This document shows, piece after piece, positions 51,255 to 59,960 of a stretch of 64,000 bases of DNA (position 1 is its first letter; each line of letters starts with the position of its first letter). The notes beneath the pieces are model-generated. The model did no database searches. It worked only from the letters and a program-made list of their open reading frames with translations, and was not told the DNA's origin. The stretch covers positions 87,354-151,353 of the forward strand of contig NZ_BMTF01000020.1 of NCBI RefSeq assembly GCF_014649535.1, given 5' to 3'. A program made the position numbers and the translations under genes. The stretch is from Streptomyces gelaticus. GTDB lineage: Bacteria > Actinomycetota > Actinomycetes > Streptomycetales > Streptomycetaceae.

Positions 51255-53111
51255 ATGACCACAACGATCGACAGCCCCTCCGCCGAACGGTCCACGGACC
51301 TCCTCACCGGCGTGCTCCTCGGCGAAAACCACCGCCGGGAGCACGGCTTCTGGCAACGGCTGATCAGTACGGAACCCTTCCGCCGCCCGGAGCACCGCAC
51401 CGCCGAGGAGCGCCTGACCCTCGCGTACGAGCGGCTGCGCGTCCTCAACGACTGTCTGGACAGCGGCGCCCGGCTCGCCGCCGACCACCGCGCCCTGGCG
51501 GCCCTGCACGAATGGCTCGGGCCGGTGGATCCGGCACTCACCACGGTGGCGGGCATCCACTACAACCTCTTCCTCGGCAGCCTCCTCGACCACGGGGACG
51601 ACGGCCACCGCGACCTGTCGGACTTCCTGGGCCTGCGACGCATCGGCACGTTCCTCTGTACGGAGGTGGCGCACGGCAACGACGCCGCGGCCGTCGAGAC
51701 CACGGCCGCCTACGACCGCGAGCGCGACGGGTTCGTGCTCTGTACCCCGCACGCCGGGGCGCAGAAATTCATGCCCAACACCAGTCCGGCCGGCGGCCCG
51801 AAAACGGGGCTCGTGGCCGCGCGTCTGCTCGTCGACGGTGCCGATCACGGGGTCTTCCTCTTTCTCGTACCGCTCACCGATGCCGAACAGGCGCTGCCCG
51901 GCGTACGGATCCGCCTGCTCCCCACCCGCACCGGCAGCCCGGTGGACCACTGCCTCACCTCCTTCGACCAGGTCTTCGTGGGACGCGCGGCGCTGCTCGG
52001 CGGGGACCACGGACGGATCGGCGCGGACGGGGAGTTCAGCAGCGCCATCGACAACCGAAGGCGCCGCTTCCTCGCGTCGATCGGGCGTGTCACCTCCGGC
52101 AAGATCTCGATGACGGCCTGCGCGGTGGGTTGTGCGCGCGCGACGCTCGCCGTCGCCGTCCGCTACGGCGGCCACCGCCACATCTCGGGGCCCCGGGGCT
52201 CGCGGCAGGTGCCGGTGATCGCCCACCGCAGCCACCACGGTCCGCTCGCCTCGGCCACGGCCACCGTCTTCGCGATGAGCCTGCTGCACCGCAGGGCCCT
52301 GGACCGCTGGGAGGAGGACGGGCAGCAGGAGGAGGCGGAGCGCCTGGTCGCCGTCGCCAAGGGGTGGATCACCTGGCAGGCCAGGTCCGTGATCGTCGAA
52401 TGCCGTGAACGCTGCGGTGCGCAGGCGCTCCTGGAGAACAACGGCATGAGCGAACTCCTCACCGGGGTGGAGGGCGCCATCACCGCCGAGGGGGACAATC
52501 TGGCGATCCACGCCAAGGCCGCCGCCGAGATGCTCTTCGCCGCCGCACCTGCCGGGCCAGGGCCTTCCCCCGGTGGCGGACCCGGTGATCTCGACGACCC
52601 CGGGTTCCTCGGCAGGCTGCTCGGGGAGCTGGAGCGGATCTGGTTCGGCCGGGCCCGTGAGCGGATGGGCCTCGCACCGCACGGCGACCCGCTGGCGCGG
52701 TGGAACGCGGCATCCGGGCCCGCCCTGCGCGGCGTCGAGTCCCACGCCCAGCGGCAGGCGGCCGAGGCGTACGCGGAAGCGGTGGCGGCGCTGCCCGAGG
52801 GGATGGCCCGAGAACGGCTCGACGAACTGCGGCGCCTCTTCGCGCTCGACCGGATCGCCCGCAGCAGCGGTGATCTGATGGCAGCGGGCCTGCTGACCGC
52901 CGATCAGGTCAACGGGCTGCCCGACCGGGTGGAAGAGCTCATCAGCGCGGTCGCCGCCCATCTGCCCGATCTCGTCGACTCCTTCGCGCTGCCGCCGGAA
53001 CTGCTCGCCGACTGGCCCATCGCCCGAGCCGACTACGTGGCCGCCTACGACGATCCGGGTGCCGCCTGGCAGACGGACGAGGGCGGCGCGACGGTTCCGG
53101 ACGAGCGGTGA
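51255..53111 (+). CDS. acyl-CoA oxidase family flavoprotein
   Basis: This 618-residue protein matches full-length acyl-CoA oxidases rather than the shorter dehydrogenases. It has the flavin-domain motif FLCTEVAHGNDAAAVETTA, the beta-domain TPHAGAQKFMPNTSP, a helical domain with ECRERCGAQALLENNGMSEL and TAEGDN (predicted catalytic Glu), and a C-terminal ACOX domain (about 480-610). It would introduce a 2,3-double bond into an acyl thioester and pass electrons to oxygen. The ATG at 51255 has no ribosome site but a TATATT just upstream; GTG at 51222, inside the ketosynthase gene, is an alternative. Confidence 0.87.
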   Translation: MTTTIDSPSAERSTDLLTGVLLGENHRREHGFWQRLISTEPFRRPEHRTAEERLTLAYERLRVLNDCLDSGARLAADHRALAALHEWLGPVDPALTTVAGIHYNLFLGSLLDHGDDGHRDLSDFLGLRRIGTFLCTEVAHGNDAAAVETTAAYDRERDGFVLCTPHAGAQKFMPNTSPAGGPKTGLVAARLLVDGADHGVFLFLVPLTDAEQALPGVRIRLLPTRTGSPVDHCLTSFDQVFVGRAALLGGDHGRIGADGEFSSAIDNRRRRFLASIGRVTSGKISMTACAVGCARATLAVAVRYGGHRHISGPRGSRQVPVIAHRSHHGPLASATATVFAMSLLHRRALDRWEEDGQQEEAERLVAVAKGWITWQARSVIVECRERCGAQALLENNGMSELLTGVEGAITAEGDNLAIHAKAAAEMLFAAAPAGPGPSPGGGPGDLDDPGFLGRLLGELERIWFGRARERMGLAPHGDPLARWNAASGPALRGVESHAQRQAAEAYAEAVAALPEGMARERLDELRRLFALDRIARSSGDLMAAGLLTADQVNGLPDRVEELISAVAAHLPDLVDSFALPPELLADWPIARADYVAAYDDPGAAWQTDEGGATVPDER

Positions 53112-53247
53112 GAGTCATGACGAGAGAGGGAACTGCTGTACGGGGTCACCGGGTCAGGGAAGCTGCCGGGGCTCTCGGCGTCCGCGTTGTCCTGCTGGCC
53201 TACTGGGGTACGGCGTCCGTCCTGGCCACGGCGGTGCGGGGAGGAAG

Positions 53248-53267
53248 GTGCCGAATCGGTTCGGCAC
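53248..53267 (+). promoter_or_regulatory. perfect hairpin upstream of the ACP gene
   Basis: GTGCCGAA and TTCGGCAC form a perfect 8-bp stem around a TCGG tetraloop in the 251-base gap between the oxidase and ACP genes. It could end the first transcript, stabilise the ACP message or bind a regulator. The gap also has a 63-codon frame (53108) that resembles no known protein. Confidence 0.55.
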
Positions 53268-53362
53268 AAGGCGTAACTGGAGGCACTTCGCCCAGTTGAT
53301 TCGGCGTCGGGACGGTTCCACCGCCGGCCCGGCAGCCGGACCGAATGATGGAGAGAAAGCTC

Positions 53363-53641
53363 ATGAGTACGATTCACCCCAAGATCACCGAGGTTCTGAC
53401 ACACACCTTCAAAGTGCCCGTTGCCGAGATCCACCCGGGCTCCACCATGGACAGCCTGGAGATGGACTCCCTCGCCGTCGCCGAGTTCGCTGTCCTGATC
53501 AGGGAGACCGCCGGCGGCATCCGGGATTTCGACCAGCTCCCCAAGAACGCCACGCTGGCCGACATCACACGGTTCATCGACCCGGCGGGCGACGGCGGGG
53601 CGCGGGTGGGCGGCGGGCCGGCGATGAGCAACGCCCGATGA
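53363..53641 (+). CDS. acyl carrier protein
   Basis: This 92-residue carrier protein holds the phosphopantetheine attachment serine in LEMDSLAVAEF (S36, preceded by D35). The preceding acidic helix and following ETAGGIRDFDQLPKNATLADI fit an ACP; a Gly-rich tail ends the protein. The motif MDSL instead of the more common DSLD/ADSL hints at a dedicated pathway ACP. The ATG has GGAGAG upstream. Its stop overlaps the start of the second ketosynthase by four bases, so the two should be made together. Confidence 0.9.
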   Translation: MSTIHPKITEVLTHTFKVPVAEIHPGSTMDSLEMDSLAVAEFAVLIRETAGGIRDFDQLPKNATLADITRFIDPAGDGGARVGGGPAMSNAR

Positions 53642-54861
53642 ACAGGCCGGCCGTCGCCGTCACCGGCCTGGGAATGATCACCCCCGTCGGCAATGACACC
53701 GAATCCACCTGGGAGGGTGTGTGCGCGGGCGTGTCACCCGCCCGGACCGTCGCCGAACTCGAAGGGTGTGCGATCGACTTCGCGTGCATGGTCGACGGCA
53801 TCGACCTGGACGCCGCGATCGGCGGCCGTGCGGCCTTCCGTATGGGCAAGTACGTGAAGCTCGCCGTACTCGCAGCCCGGGAGGCGGTCGCCGACGCCGG
53901 GCTCGACCCGGCCGGCTGGGAGAGCACCCGGGTCGCGGTGGTCGTCGGCACCAGCAGCGGGGGCTCCGCCTCGCTGACCGAGCAGGCGGTCGTGATGGAG
54001 CGGTCCGGGGCCAGGGCCACCTCGCCCGCGGGCATCCTGCTCACCATTCCGAACATGCCCGCCGCCGAGATCGCGATCGAGCTGCGGGCCACCGGCCCCA
54101 GCATGGCCCCGTGCACCGCCTGTTCGTCCGGTGTCACCGCGCTGTCCGTCGCCCGCGACCTCCTGGTCACCGGGCAGTGCGACATCGCGATCGCCGGGGC
54201 CACCGAGTCGATCGTCTACCCGGTTGCCATGGCCGGGTTCGCCAGGTCCGGCGCCGGGGCTCGGACGGACGACGACCCGGCCAGGCTCTGCCGGCCCTTC
54301 GCGGCCGACCGGGCCGGTCTGGTCATGGGCGAGGGTGCGGCCGTCATGGTGCTGGAACGGACGGAGGACGCCCGCTCCCGAGGCGCCGTCCCCCGGGCAC
54401 TGCTCGCCGGCACCGGCGCCACCACCGACGCCCACCACCCCATCAGCCCGCATCCGTCCGGTGCGGTCGCCCAGGCGGCGGTGGAGGCCGCGCTGCGCGA
54501 CGCGGGCTGGGCTCCCGAGGACGTCGAGCACGTCAACGCGCACGGCACGGCGACGCCGGTCAACGATGCCGCCGAGGCGGCCCTCATCGCCCGGGTCTAC
54601 CCGCACCGGCCGCCCGTCACCGCCCCCAAGGGGGTTCTGGGGCACTGCATGGGGGCGGCCGGGGCGATCGAGGCCGGGCTCACGGTCCTCACGCTCCAAC
54701 GCGGTGTCGTACCACCGATCGCCAACCTGGACGCTCCGGCGCCCGAGTTCGACATCGACTGCGTCACCAAGCAACCGCTGCGGCAGCCCATCCGGCGCGC
54801 CGTCAGCCATTCCTTCGGCTTCGGGGGACACAACGCCGTGATCGCTCTTCAGCGTCCGTAG
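53638..54861 (+). CDS. beta-ketoacyl-ACP synthase (FabF-like), second copy
   Basis: This 407-residue condensing enzyme is clearly paralogous to the one at 49964 and also has an intact triad: C162 (CTACSSGVTAL), H302 (NAHGTATPVND) and H336 (KGVLGHCMGAAG). It keeps the FGFGGHN loop. It shares the unusual MVDGIDLDAAIGGRAAFRMGKYVK segment. The start is coupled to the ACP stop. Two catalytic ketosynthases with one ACP suggest either two chain-length ranges or a heterodimer in which both subunits are active. Confidence 0.92.
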   Translation: MNRPAVAVTGLGMITPVGNDTESTWEGVCAGVSPARTVAELEGCAIDFACMVDGIDLDAAIGGRAAFRMGKYVKLAVLAAREAVADAGLDPAGWESTRVAVVVGTSSGGSASLTEQAVVMERSGARATSPAGILLTIPNMPAAEIAIELRATGPSMAPCTACSSGVTALSVARDLLVTGQCDIAIAGATESIVYPVAMAGFARSGAGARTDDDPARLCRPFAADRAGLVMGEGAAVMVLERTEDARSRGAVPRALLAGTGATTDAHHPISPHPSGAVAQAAVEAALRDAGWAPEDVEHVNAHGTATPVNDAAEAALIARVYPHRPPVTAPKGVLGHCMGAAGAIEAGLTVLTLQRGVVPPIANLDAPAPEFDIDCVTKQPLRQPIRRAVSHSFGFGGHNAVIALQRP

Positions 54862-55119
54862 GCCTCCGGCGGGTGGTGCGACGGGAACACCGCCCGGCGT
54901 GCCACCGGCCGCACGCCGCACGAGCCCCTGCGGGCTCCGGGCACCGGCGGATGCTGCCGGTCACGGCCCTGGCCGGGGCCGTGGCCCCGATCCGGATCGA
55001 GCAATGCGCGAGGCCACCGCACGGCGCCGGAGGCGACGGCGGCCGGGCGGACCCCGGTACCGCACGAGTCCGCCCTCGGTCTCCGGGTGCGGCCGTTCGC
55101 CGCAGGGCATGGCAGTGAG

Positions 55120-56139
55120 TCAGCGCCGGCGTCCCCGGCCGAATTCGCCGCCCGTTTCCTTGCCGCCGATGTTCGTACTGTCCGCGTAGTCGATCTGCTC
55201 CTTGCGCAGGTCGGCGGAGATCTCCTGCTGCTCGGTCACCCTCTTGGTCTCCATCCGCACCCGCTCGACGGGCACGGTCTCCTTGCGCGTGGTCGGACGT
55301 TCCGCATGCAGGGTGACCTCGACGTCCTGCTCGCGGATTGCGGCACGTTCCGCCGTCTTGTCACCGGGCTCCAGCGGCTCACGGATCAGGCGCACCTCTT
55401 CGTGCGTCACGGGCACGGTCCTGGTGACGTGCTCGGTGACGACGTACTTGTGCAACCGCGCCCTTCCGCTCTCGTACTCCTCGGTGCCGACGTGCAGCTG
55501 CTCCTCCGAACGGATCATCTCCTCCCTGCCGCCCAGGTCGGCGGAGGACCGCTCGCTGCCCGCCCCGGCACCCACGAGGGGCCGCGCGGTGCCGGCCGCG
55601 CCGGTGCCGCGGTGCCTGCCCTGGCCCGTGCCGGTTCCACCGCCGGCGATGCCCGACGGGGTGCTGCGGGCCGTACCCGTACCGGAGGCGGTGGTGCCGG
55701 TCATGGCCGGCTTGCCGGACCCGGTGGTGCGTCCGGCTCCGGCCGCTCCGGCGGCTTCCGCCGCTCCCATGTCCGTGGTGCCCGTGTCCGTCCGGCCGCC
55801 GAGCTTGGCCGTGGTGTTCCTGGCGAGGCCGTAGTGCTTGTAGAGTTCCTCCTCCTCCGCCACGGACAGATGCGCGTCCGCGTCCACCCGGGGGGCTTCC
55901 TTGACACGGTCCTTCGGATGCGAGATATGCAGATCGGATCCCACGCGGCGGGCTCCGGCAAGCGGAACGAAACTCTCTTTCATGCCGAACAGGCCGGTCT
56001 TCACCGTGATCCAGTCCGGTCGGCCGGTGTTGTCGTCGACATACACCCGGCCCACACTGCCGACCTTCTCGCCGTCGGTGTCGTACACCGTCAGGCCGTC
56101 GAGCTCTCCGGATTCCGTGAAACCGTCAGCGGCTGCCAT
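55120..56139 (-). CDS. PRC-barrel and DUF2382 domain protein
   Basis: This 339-residue protein has an N-terminal PRC-barrel (about 8-85: GLTVYDTDGEKVGSVGRVYV). A long Gly/Thr/Ala-rich linker (about 115-195) follows, then a C-terminal DUF2382 domain (about 205-320: IRSEEQLHVGTEEYESGRARLHKYV cut short here, then VTHEEVRLIREP and VRMETKRVTE). The family is thought to be stress-related in actinomycetes and cyanobacteria. The ATG at 56139 has GGAGGAA upstream. It is divergent from the CbiZ gene across 588 bases. Confidence 0.88.
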   Translation of the reverse strand: MAAADGFTESGELDGLTVYDTDGEKVGSVGRVYVDDNTGRPDWITVKTGLFGMKESFVPLAGARRVGSDLHISHPKDRVKEAPRVDADAHLSVAEEEELYKHYGLARNTTAKLGGRTDTGTTDMGAAEAAGAAGAGRTTGSGKPAMTGTTASGTGTARSTPSGIAGGGTGTGQGRHRGTGAAGTARPLVGAGAGSERSSADLGGREEMIRSEEQLHVGTEEYESGRARLHKYVVTEHVTRTVPVTHEEVRLIREPLEPGDKTAERAAIREQDVEVTLHAERPTTRKETVPVERVRMETKRVTEQQEISADLRKEQIDYADSTNIGGKETGGEFGRGRRR

Positions 56140-56727
56140 GACCGATTCCTCCTCGTCCGGGCGCGTCCTGTGGCTGAGGCCATCAGAGGAGGCGCGTCCG
56201 CTTTCCATCGCGCCTCACCCGGATGGACGCTGCAACCGCCCGGCCCTCGGCGGTCCGGCCACGGCCGCCTCCCACAGCGGTGTGCGTCTGTTCCCGCGTT
56301 AGACCATTCGAGTGACGTGTAGGGGCTGCAGGCCAGGTATTCGGGGCTCTGCCTGCCTTCACGCCATGAAATCGCGGGGTCCGCCCGGTGCTGTACGCGC
56401 CATGAAGACCATGCGCGGCACCTTCGACGAAAGCGGAGCTTGACGAACGAGCGGAGCTCGACGAAGACGCGGGGCTCCGTGCGGCTCTTCATGACCTGAC
56501 GCGCTCGCGGCATCCCTCGGAGCAGGTCGCCGGGATCGTGAATCCGGCCGGGCTCACCCCTCCCGGCAGGGTGCCCTGCCCCACCGACGGCCCCGGCACC
56601 GACGGCCGGTCGCATCCGTGCGTCCTGGGGCCCGTACTGCTGCAGGCCCATCGTCATGGCGCGCGGCGAGGTTCAGCCGTCCGTACCGGGGCGGAGCACC
56701 TCCGGGAGCGCTCGCCCCCCGGCACCT
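56140..56727. other. 588-base divergent intergenic region with an 18-bp tandem repeat
   Basis: No convincing gene. GCGGAGCTTGACGAACGA at 56433-56450 is repeated with few changes at 56451-56468, and a third partial copy follows. In one frame the repeat reads as charged helix-like codons (AELDER/AELDED), but that frame has no start codon. The region should contain both divergent promoters. The end near CbiZ is G/C-rich. Confidence 0.45.
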
Positions 56728-57450
56728 ATGATCGACGGGCCATGTGCCGACCGTCGTCCTGCCGCCCACCGGGGGTGCCCCATCCGTTCCGTACGCAGCC
56801 GGCTGCCCGAGCAGCGCGGCGAACTGCTGGCCCGGCACGAGGACGGTGCGGACCTGCACCATCTGGTGTGGCGGCTCGGGCCGGGGTGGCGGGTCTGCTC
56901 CAGCGCCGTGCTCGGCGGCGGTATCGGTCCGCGTGAGTGGATCCTCAACGCGCAGGTGCCCGGCGGCTATCCGCGCCTGGACCCCGACCGCCACCTCGCC
57001 GAGATCGCGGACGCCGAACAGCTCACCGGCCCCGGCGCAGGGCTGATGACGGCCGCCGACGTCACCGCGTACACGGTCGCGGCCGACGGGGGCGTGACGG
57101 CGACCGCCACCTGCGGACTCGGCGTACGCGGCTGGGCCGCCGCCCCGGCGGAGGGCCTGCCGGGGCCACCGCGTCCGGGAACCGTCAATATCGTCGTCAC
57201 CCTCCCCGTGCCGCTCTCCGACGCCGCACTCGTCAACGCCGTCGCCACGGCCACCGAGGCGAAGGTCCAGGCGCTCGTGGAGGCCGGCCTCGACTGCTCG
57301 GGCACCCCCACGGACGCCGTCTGCGTCGCCGCACCCTCCCCGGGACCCGCCCCCGCCGAACCCTTCGCGGGACCGCGCTCCCGCTGGGGTGCGCGACTCG
57401 CCAGGGCCGTGCACGCTGCCGTCCTCGAAGGCGCGCTCAGGCAATCCTGA
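56728..57450 (+). CDS. cbiZ: adenosylcobinamide amidohydrolase
   Basis: This protein of about 240 residues matches CbiZ, which cleaves the amide of (pseudo)cobinamide to return cobyric acid to cobalamin synthesis. Recognisable parts are SSAVLGGGIGPREWILNAQV, GLMTAADVTAYTVAAD, TCGLGVRGWAAAP, GTVNIVVTLPVPLSDAALVNA and ATEAKVQALVEAGLDCSGT cut to AEAGLDCSGTPTDAVCVA-like. The conserved fold begins near residue 20; the ATG at 56728 gives a short extra N-terminus without a good ribosome site, so the true start is uncertain. No cobalamin transporter is adjacent. Confidence 0.85.
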   Translation: MIDGPCADRRPAAHRGCPIRSVRSRLPEQRGELLARHEDGADLHHLVWRLGPGWRVCSSAVLGGGIGPREWILNAQVPGGYPRLDPDRHLAEIADAEQLTGPGAGLMTAADVTAYTVAADGGVTATATCGLGVRGWAAAPAEGLPGPPRPGTVNIVVTLPVPLSDAALVNAVATATEAKVQALVEAGLDCSGTPTDAVCVAAPSPGPAPAEPFAGPRSRWGARLARAVHAAVLEGALRQS

Positions 57451-57504
57451 GCATCCACAGCGCCGCGAGCCGACCCCGGAGCGGCCCACGGAGGGAGCCC
57501 CCGC

Positions 57505-58413
57505 ATGACATCGAACGCTGCCGATCCCGCCCCGCAGCGGCCGGTCGTCGCCGTGCTCGGCACCGGAATCATGGGATCAGGAATGGCCCGGAGCCTTCTG
57601 AGGGCCGGCCTCGACGTCCGCGCCTGGAACCGGACGGCGTCCAAGGCGGCCCCGCTCGCCGCCGACGGCGCCACGGTCGCGGAGTCGGCGGAAGAGGCCG
57701 TACGCGGTGCCGATGTCGTCCTCACCATGCTCAACGACGGCCCCTCCGTCGCCGCCGCGCTCGCCGCCGCGGCCGGGGGGCTCCATGCCGGCCAGGTCCT
57801 GCTCCAGAGCTCGACGGTCGGGCCCGAAGCCACCTCCGATCTCGCCCGGCGCACCGCGGACCTGGGCCCGGTCTACCTCGACGCTCCGGTATCCGGCACC
57901 AAACAGCCCGCGGAACAAGGTGCGTTGACGGTATTCGTCGCCGGTCCCTCCGCCGTCCGTGCGAGGGTCGAGCCAGTGCTGGACGCGATCGGGCAGCGCA
58001 CGGTCTGGGTCGGTGAGGTTCCGGGAGCGGCCTCGCGACTGAAGCTCGTGGTCAACACCTGGGTGATCACCATGGTCAACAACATCGCGGAATGCCTCAA
58101 CCTCGCGGAAGGGCTGGGCGTCGACCCGCAGACCTTCCTCGACGTCATGAAGGGCGGCCCGCTGGACTCCGCCTATCTGCAGGGCAAGTCCGCCGCGGTT
58201 CTCTCCGGCGACCTCACCCCGAGCTTCACCCTGTCCACCGCGCTCAAGGACACCCGCCTCATCCTGGACGCGGCGCGGTCCTCGGGGGTGCGGCTCGACC
58301 TGGTCGCGGCGTCGGCCGACCGTTTCTCACGCGCCGAGGCCACGGGGCACGGCGGCGAGGACATGATCGCCACCTACTACGCGGGCCGCGCCCCGGAGAA
58401 GGGCGCCGACTGA
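57505..58413 (+). CDS. 3-hydroxyisobutyrate dehydrogenase-family oxidoreductase
   Basis: This 302-residue NAD(P)-dependent beta-hydroxyacid dehydrogenase has the Rossmann motif VLGTGIMGSGMARSLL (about 17-32). The substrate motif DAPVSGTKQPAEQGALTV (about 131-148) has Thr where many members have a second Gly, and the catalytic lysine lies in SRLKLVVNTW. It could act on 3-hydroxyisobutyrate, tartronate semialdehyde or a related small acid. GGAGGGAGC precedes the ATG. It follows cbiZ by 54 bases, possibly co-transcribed. Confidence 0.88.
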   Translation: MTSNAADPAPQRPVVAVLGTGIMGSGMARSLLRAGLDVRAWNRTASKAAPLAADGATVAESAEEAVRGADVVLTMLNDGPSVAAALAAAAGGLHAGQVLLQSSTVGPEATSDLARRTADLGPVYLDAPVSGTKQPAEQGALTVFVAGPSAVRARVEPVLDAIGQRTVWVGEVPGAASRLKLVVNTWVITMVNNIAECLNLAEGLGVDPQTFLDVMKGGPLDSAYLQGKSAAVLSGDLTPSFTLSTALKDTRLILDAARSSGVRLDLVAASADRFSRAEATGHGGEDMIATYYAGRAPEKGAD

Positions 58414-58469
58414 GCCCGTCCGAACTGCCGGCCGGTTGTGATCCCGAGGAGAGGCCCCGGGCGGCCGGG

Positions 58470-59435
58470 TCACTCCTCGACGAGCATTCCGCTGCGGAGC
58501 TTCCGCAGGATCCTGCTGATCAGCCGCGACACATGCATCTGGGAGATGCCGAGTTCCGCGCCGATCCGGGACTGTGTCATCTCCTGGCCGAAACGCAGGT
58601 CGATGATGCGGCGTTCGCGGGCGTCGAGACAGCCCAGCAGCGGCGCGAGCGCATGCAGATTCTCGACCGTCTCCAGGGCGGGATCCGGCCCGCCCAGGAC
58701 ATCGGCGAAGGTGCGTCCCGAGGCGTGCCGCCGCCCGTCCTGCGAAGCGTCGGCCGGCATGTCCAGCGAGCCCGCCGCATACCCGTTGGCCGCCACGATG
58801 CCCTCGGTGACCTCGTCCTCGCTCAGTCCCAGATGTTCGGCCAGCTCCGGGACCGTGGGCTCGCGGTCGAGCTCCGTGACGAGCGACTCCTTGGTCCTGG
58901 CGATGTCGACCCGCAACTCCTGGAGCCGGCGAGGGACATGCACGGCCCAGGTGGTGTCGCGGAAGAATCGTTTGATCTCCCCGGTGATGTACGGGACCGC
59001 GAAGGAGGTGAACTCGACCTCGCGGGAGAGTTCGAACCGGTCGATGGCCTTGATCAGCCCGATGGTGCCGACCTGGACGATGTCCTCCATGTCGCCGCCG
59101 CCCCGGCTGCGGAACCGTCCGGCGGCGAACCGTACGAGGGAGAGATTCATCTCGATGAGGGTGTTCCGCGCGTACTGATGGGCGGGGGTCCCCTCCTCCA
59201 GGGCCTGGAGGCGGCCGAAGAACAGCCTGGACAGTTCGCGCGCGTCACCTGGGGCGATCCTTCCCGCGTCCTCGATCCACGGCAGGCCGCCGGTCTCCCC
59301 GGCCGCTTCCGTGACCTCTGCGGGTACGCCGGCGGCTGCCGGGTCCGCGCCGGTGCCGGCCGGTCCGTCCGCCGATATCGGGTGGGCTTTCTCCTGTCTC
59401 TGCGCACTGGCGGTCCGCGCAGTGTGCGCCGTCAT
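58470..59435 (-). CDS. SigB/SigF-type RNA polymerase sigma factor
   Basis: This 321-residue group 3 sigma factor has region 2 (NTLIEMNLSLVRFAAGRF, GGDMEDIVQVGTIGLIKAIDRFE, FTSFAVPYITGEIKRFFRD), region 3 (VPRRLQELRVDI, TVPELAEHLGLSEDEV) and region 4 (LDARERRIIDLRF, MTQSRIGAELGISQMHVSRL). It resembles the Streptomyces SigB/F/G stress and development sigma factors. These are controlled by anti-sigma kinases and PP2C phosphatases, and two such phosphatases are in this window. A 75-residue N-terminal extension precedes region 2. The ATG at 59435 has GGGGAGCG upstream. Confidence 0.92.
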   Translation of the reverse strand: MTAHTARTASAQRQEKAHPISADGPAGTGADPAAAGVPAEVTEAAGETGGLPWIEDAGRIAPGDARELSRLFFGRLQALEEGTPAHQYARNTLIEMNLSLVRFAAGRFRSRGGGDMEDIVQVGTIGLIKAIDRFELSREVEFTSFAVPYITGEIKRFFRDTTWAVHVPRRLQELRVDIARTKESLVTELDREPTVPELAEHLGLSEDEVTEGIVAANGYAAGSLDMPADASQDGRRHASGRTFADVLGGPDPALETVENLHALAPLLGCLDARERRIIDLRFGQEMTQSRIGAELGISQMHVSRLISRILRKLRSGMLVEE

Positions 59436-59960
59436 CTCGTCACGCTCCCCTGGTCGTAGCCCGTGAGGTGTATGCACCTGCCCCCGGAGGTGAATCCCAT
59501 GCGGAAGAGCGGAAGTTGATCAGGTCACACGGTATCTGTGGCCGGGAATCGCTGTGACTCCCCGTCAGGTCCCCGCGGTCGGGCGGGCGGGACGCGCCGG
59601 ACAGCGGAACCGCCCCACCGGTACGGGGGAGCCCGGTGGGGCGTTCGCTCACCAGACTGCCACAGCCGACGGGGCAATGGTGACCGACCGACGCATATCC
59701 AGCGGTAGTTGAGTCGAAATCGACGCTGCCCAGGATTTCGGCGGAGCGCGTTCGGGAGAAGGACGGTATTGCCCGTCGGCGGACGGCACCCGCGCTCCGC
59801 CGTGTCGCACCCGGTCCGCCGGACCGGGACGCGTGGCTGCGACGGACCGGCCGTGCGCCGCTGTGACCGTTCTGCGTCACCTTCGCAGGTCCGCCGGGGC
59901 AAACCGTCACCGGGTGGGCCATCATGTGGTGGACCAAGGGCACGGCCGAGGGGGGCGCAG
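59436..59960. other. 525-base divergent intergenic region upstream of the sigma gene
   Basis: No convincing gene was found. The region holds an internal hairpin at 59611-59643 and an A/T-richer segment around 59690-59770. It must contain the sigma-factor promoter and that of the plus-strand gene. A small RNA ending at the hairpin is possible. Confidence 0.45.
59611..59643. other. terminator-like hairpin within a divergent promoter region
   Basis: CGCCCCACCGG (59611-59621) pairs perfectly with 59633-59643 around an 11-base loop. No gene ends here on either strand, so it does not serve a known open reading frame. Confidence 0.55.

Noticed and set aside
53108..53299. 63-codon frame between oxidase and ACP genes
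   Set aside because: There is no recognisable domain, and it overlaps the hairpin at 53248; more likely a leader region.
49964..54861. Classical type II polyketide (KS/chain-length factor/ACP) cluster
   Set aside because: The second ketosynthase keeps the active-site cysteine, so it is not a chain-length factor, and no ketoreductase, cyclase or aromatase is present.
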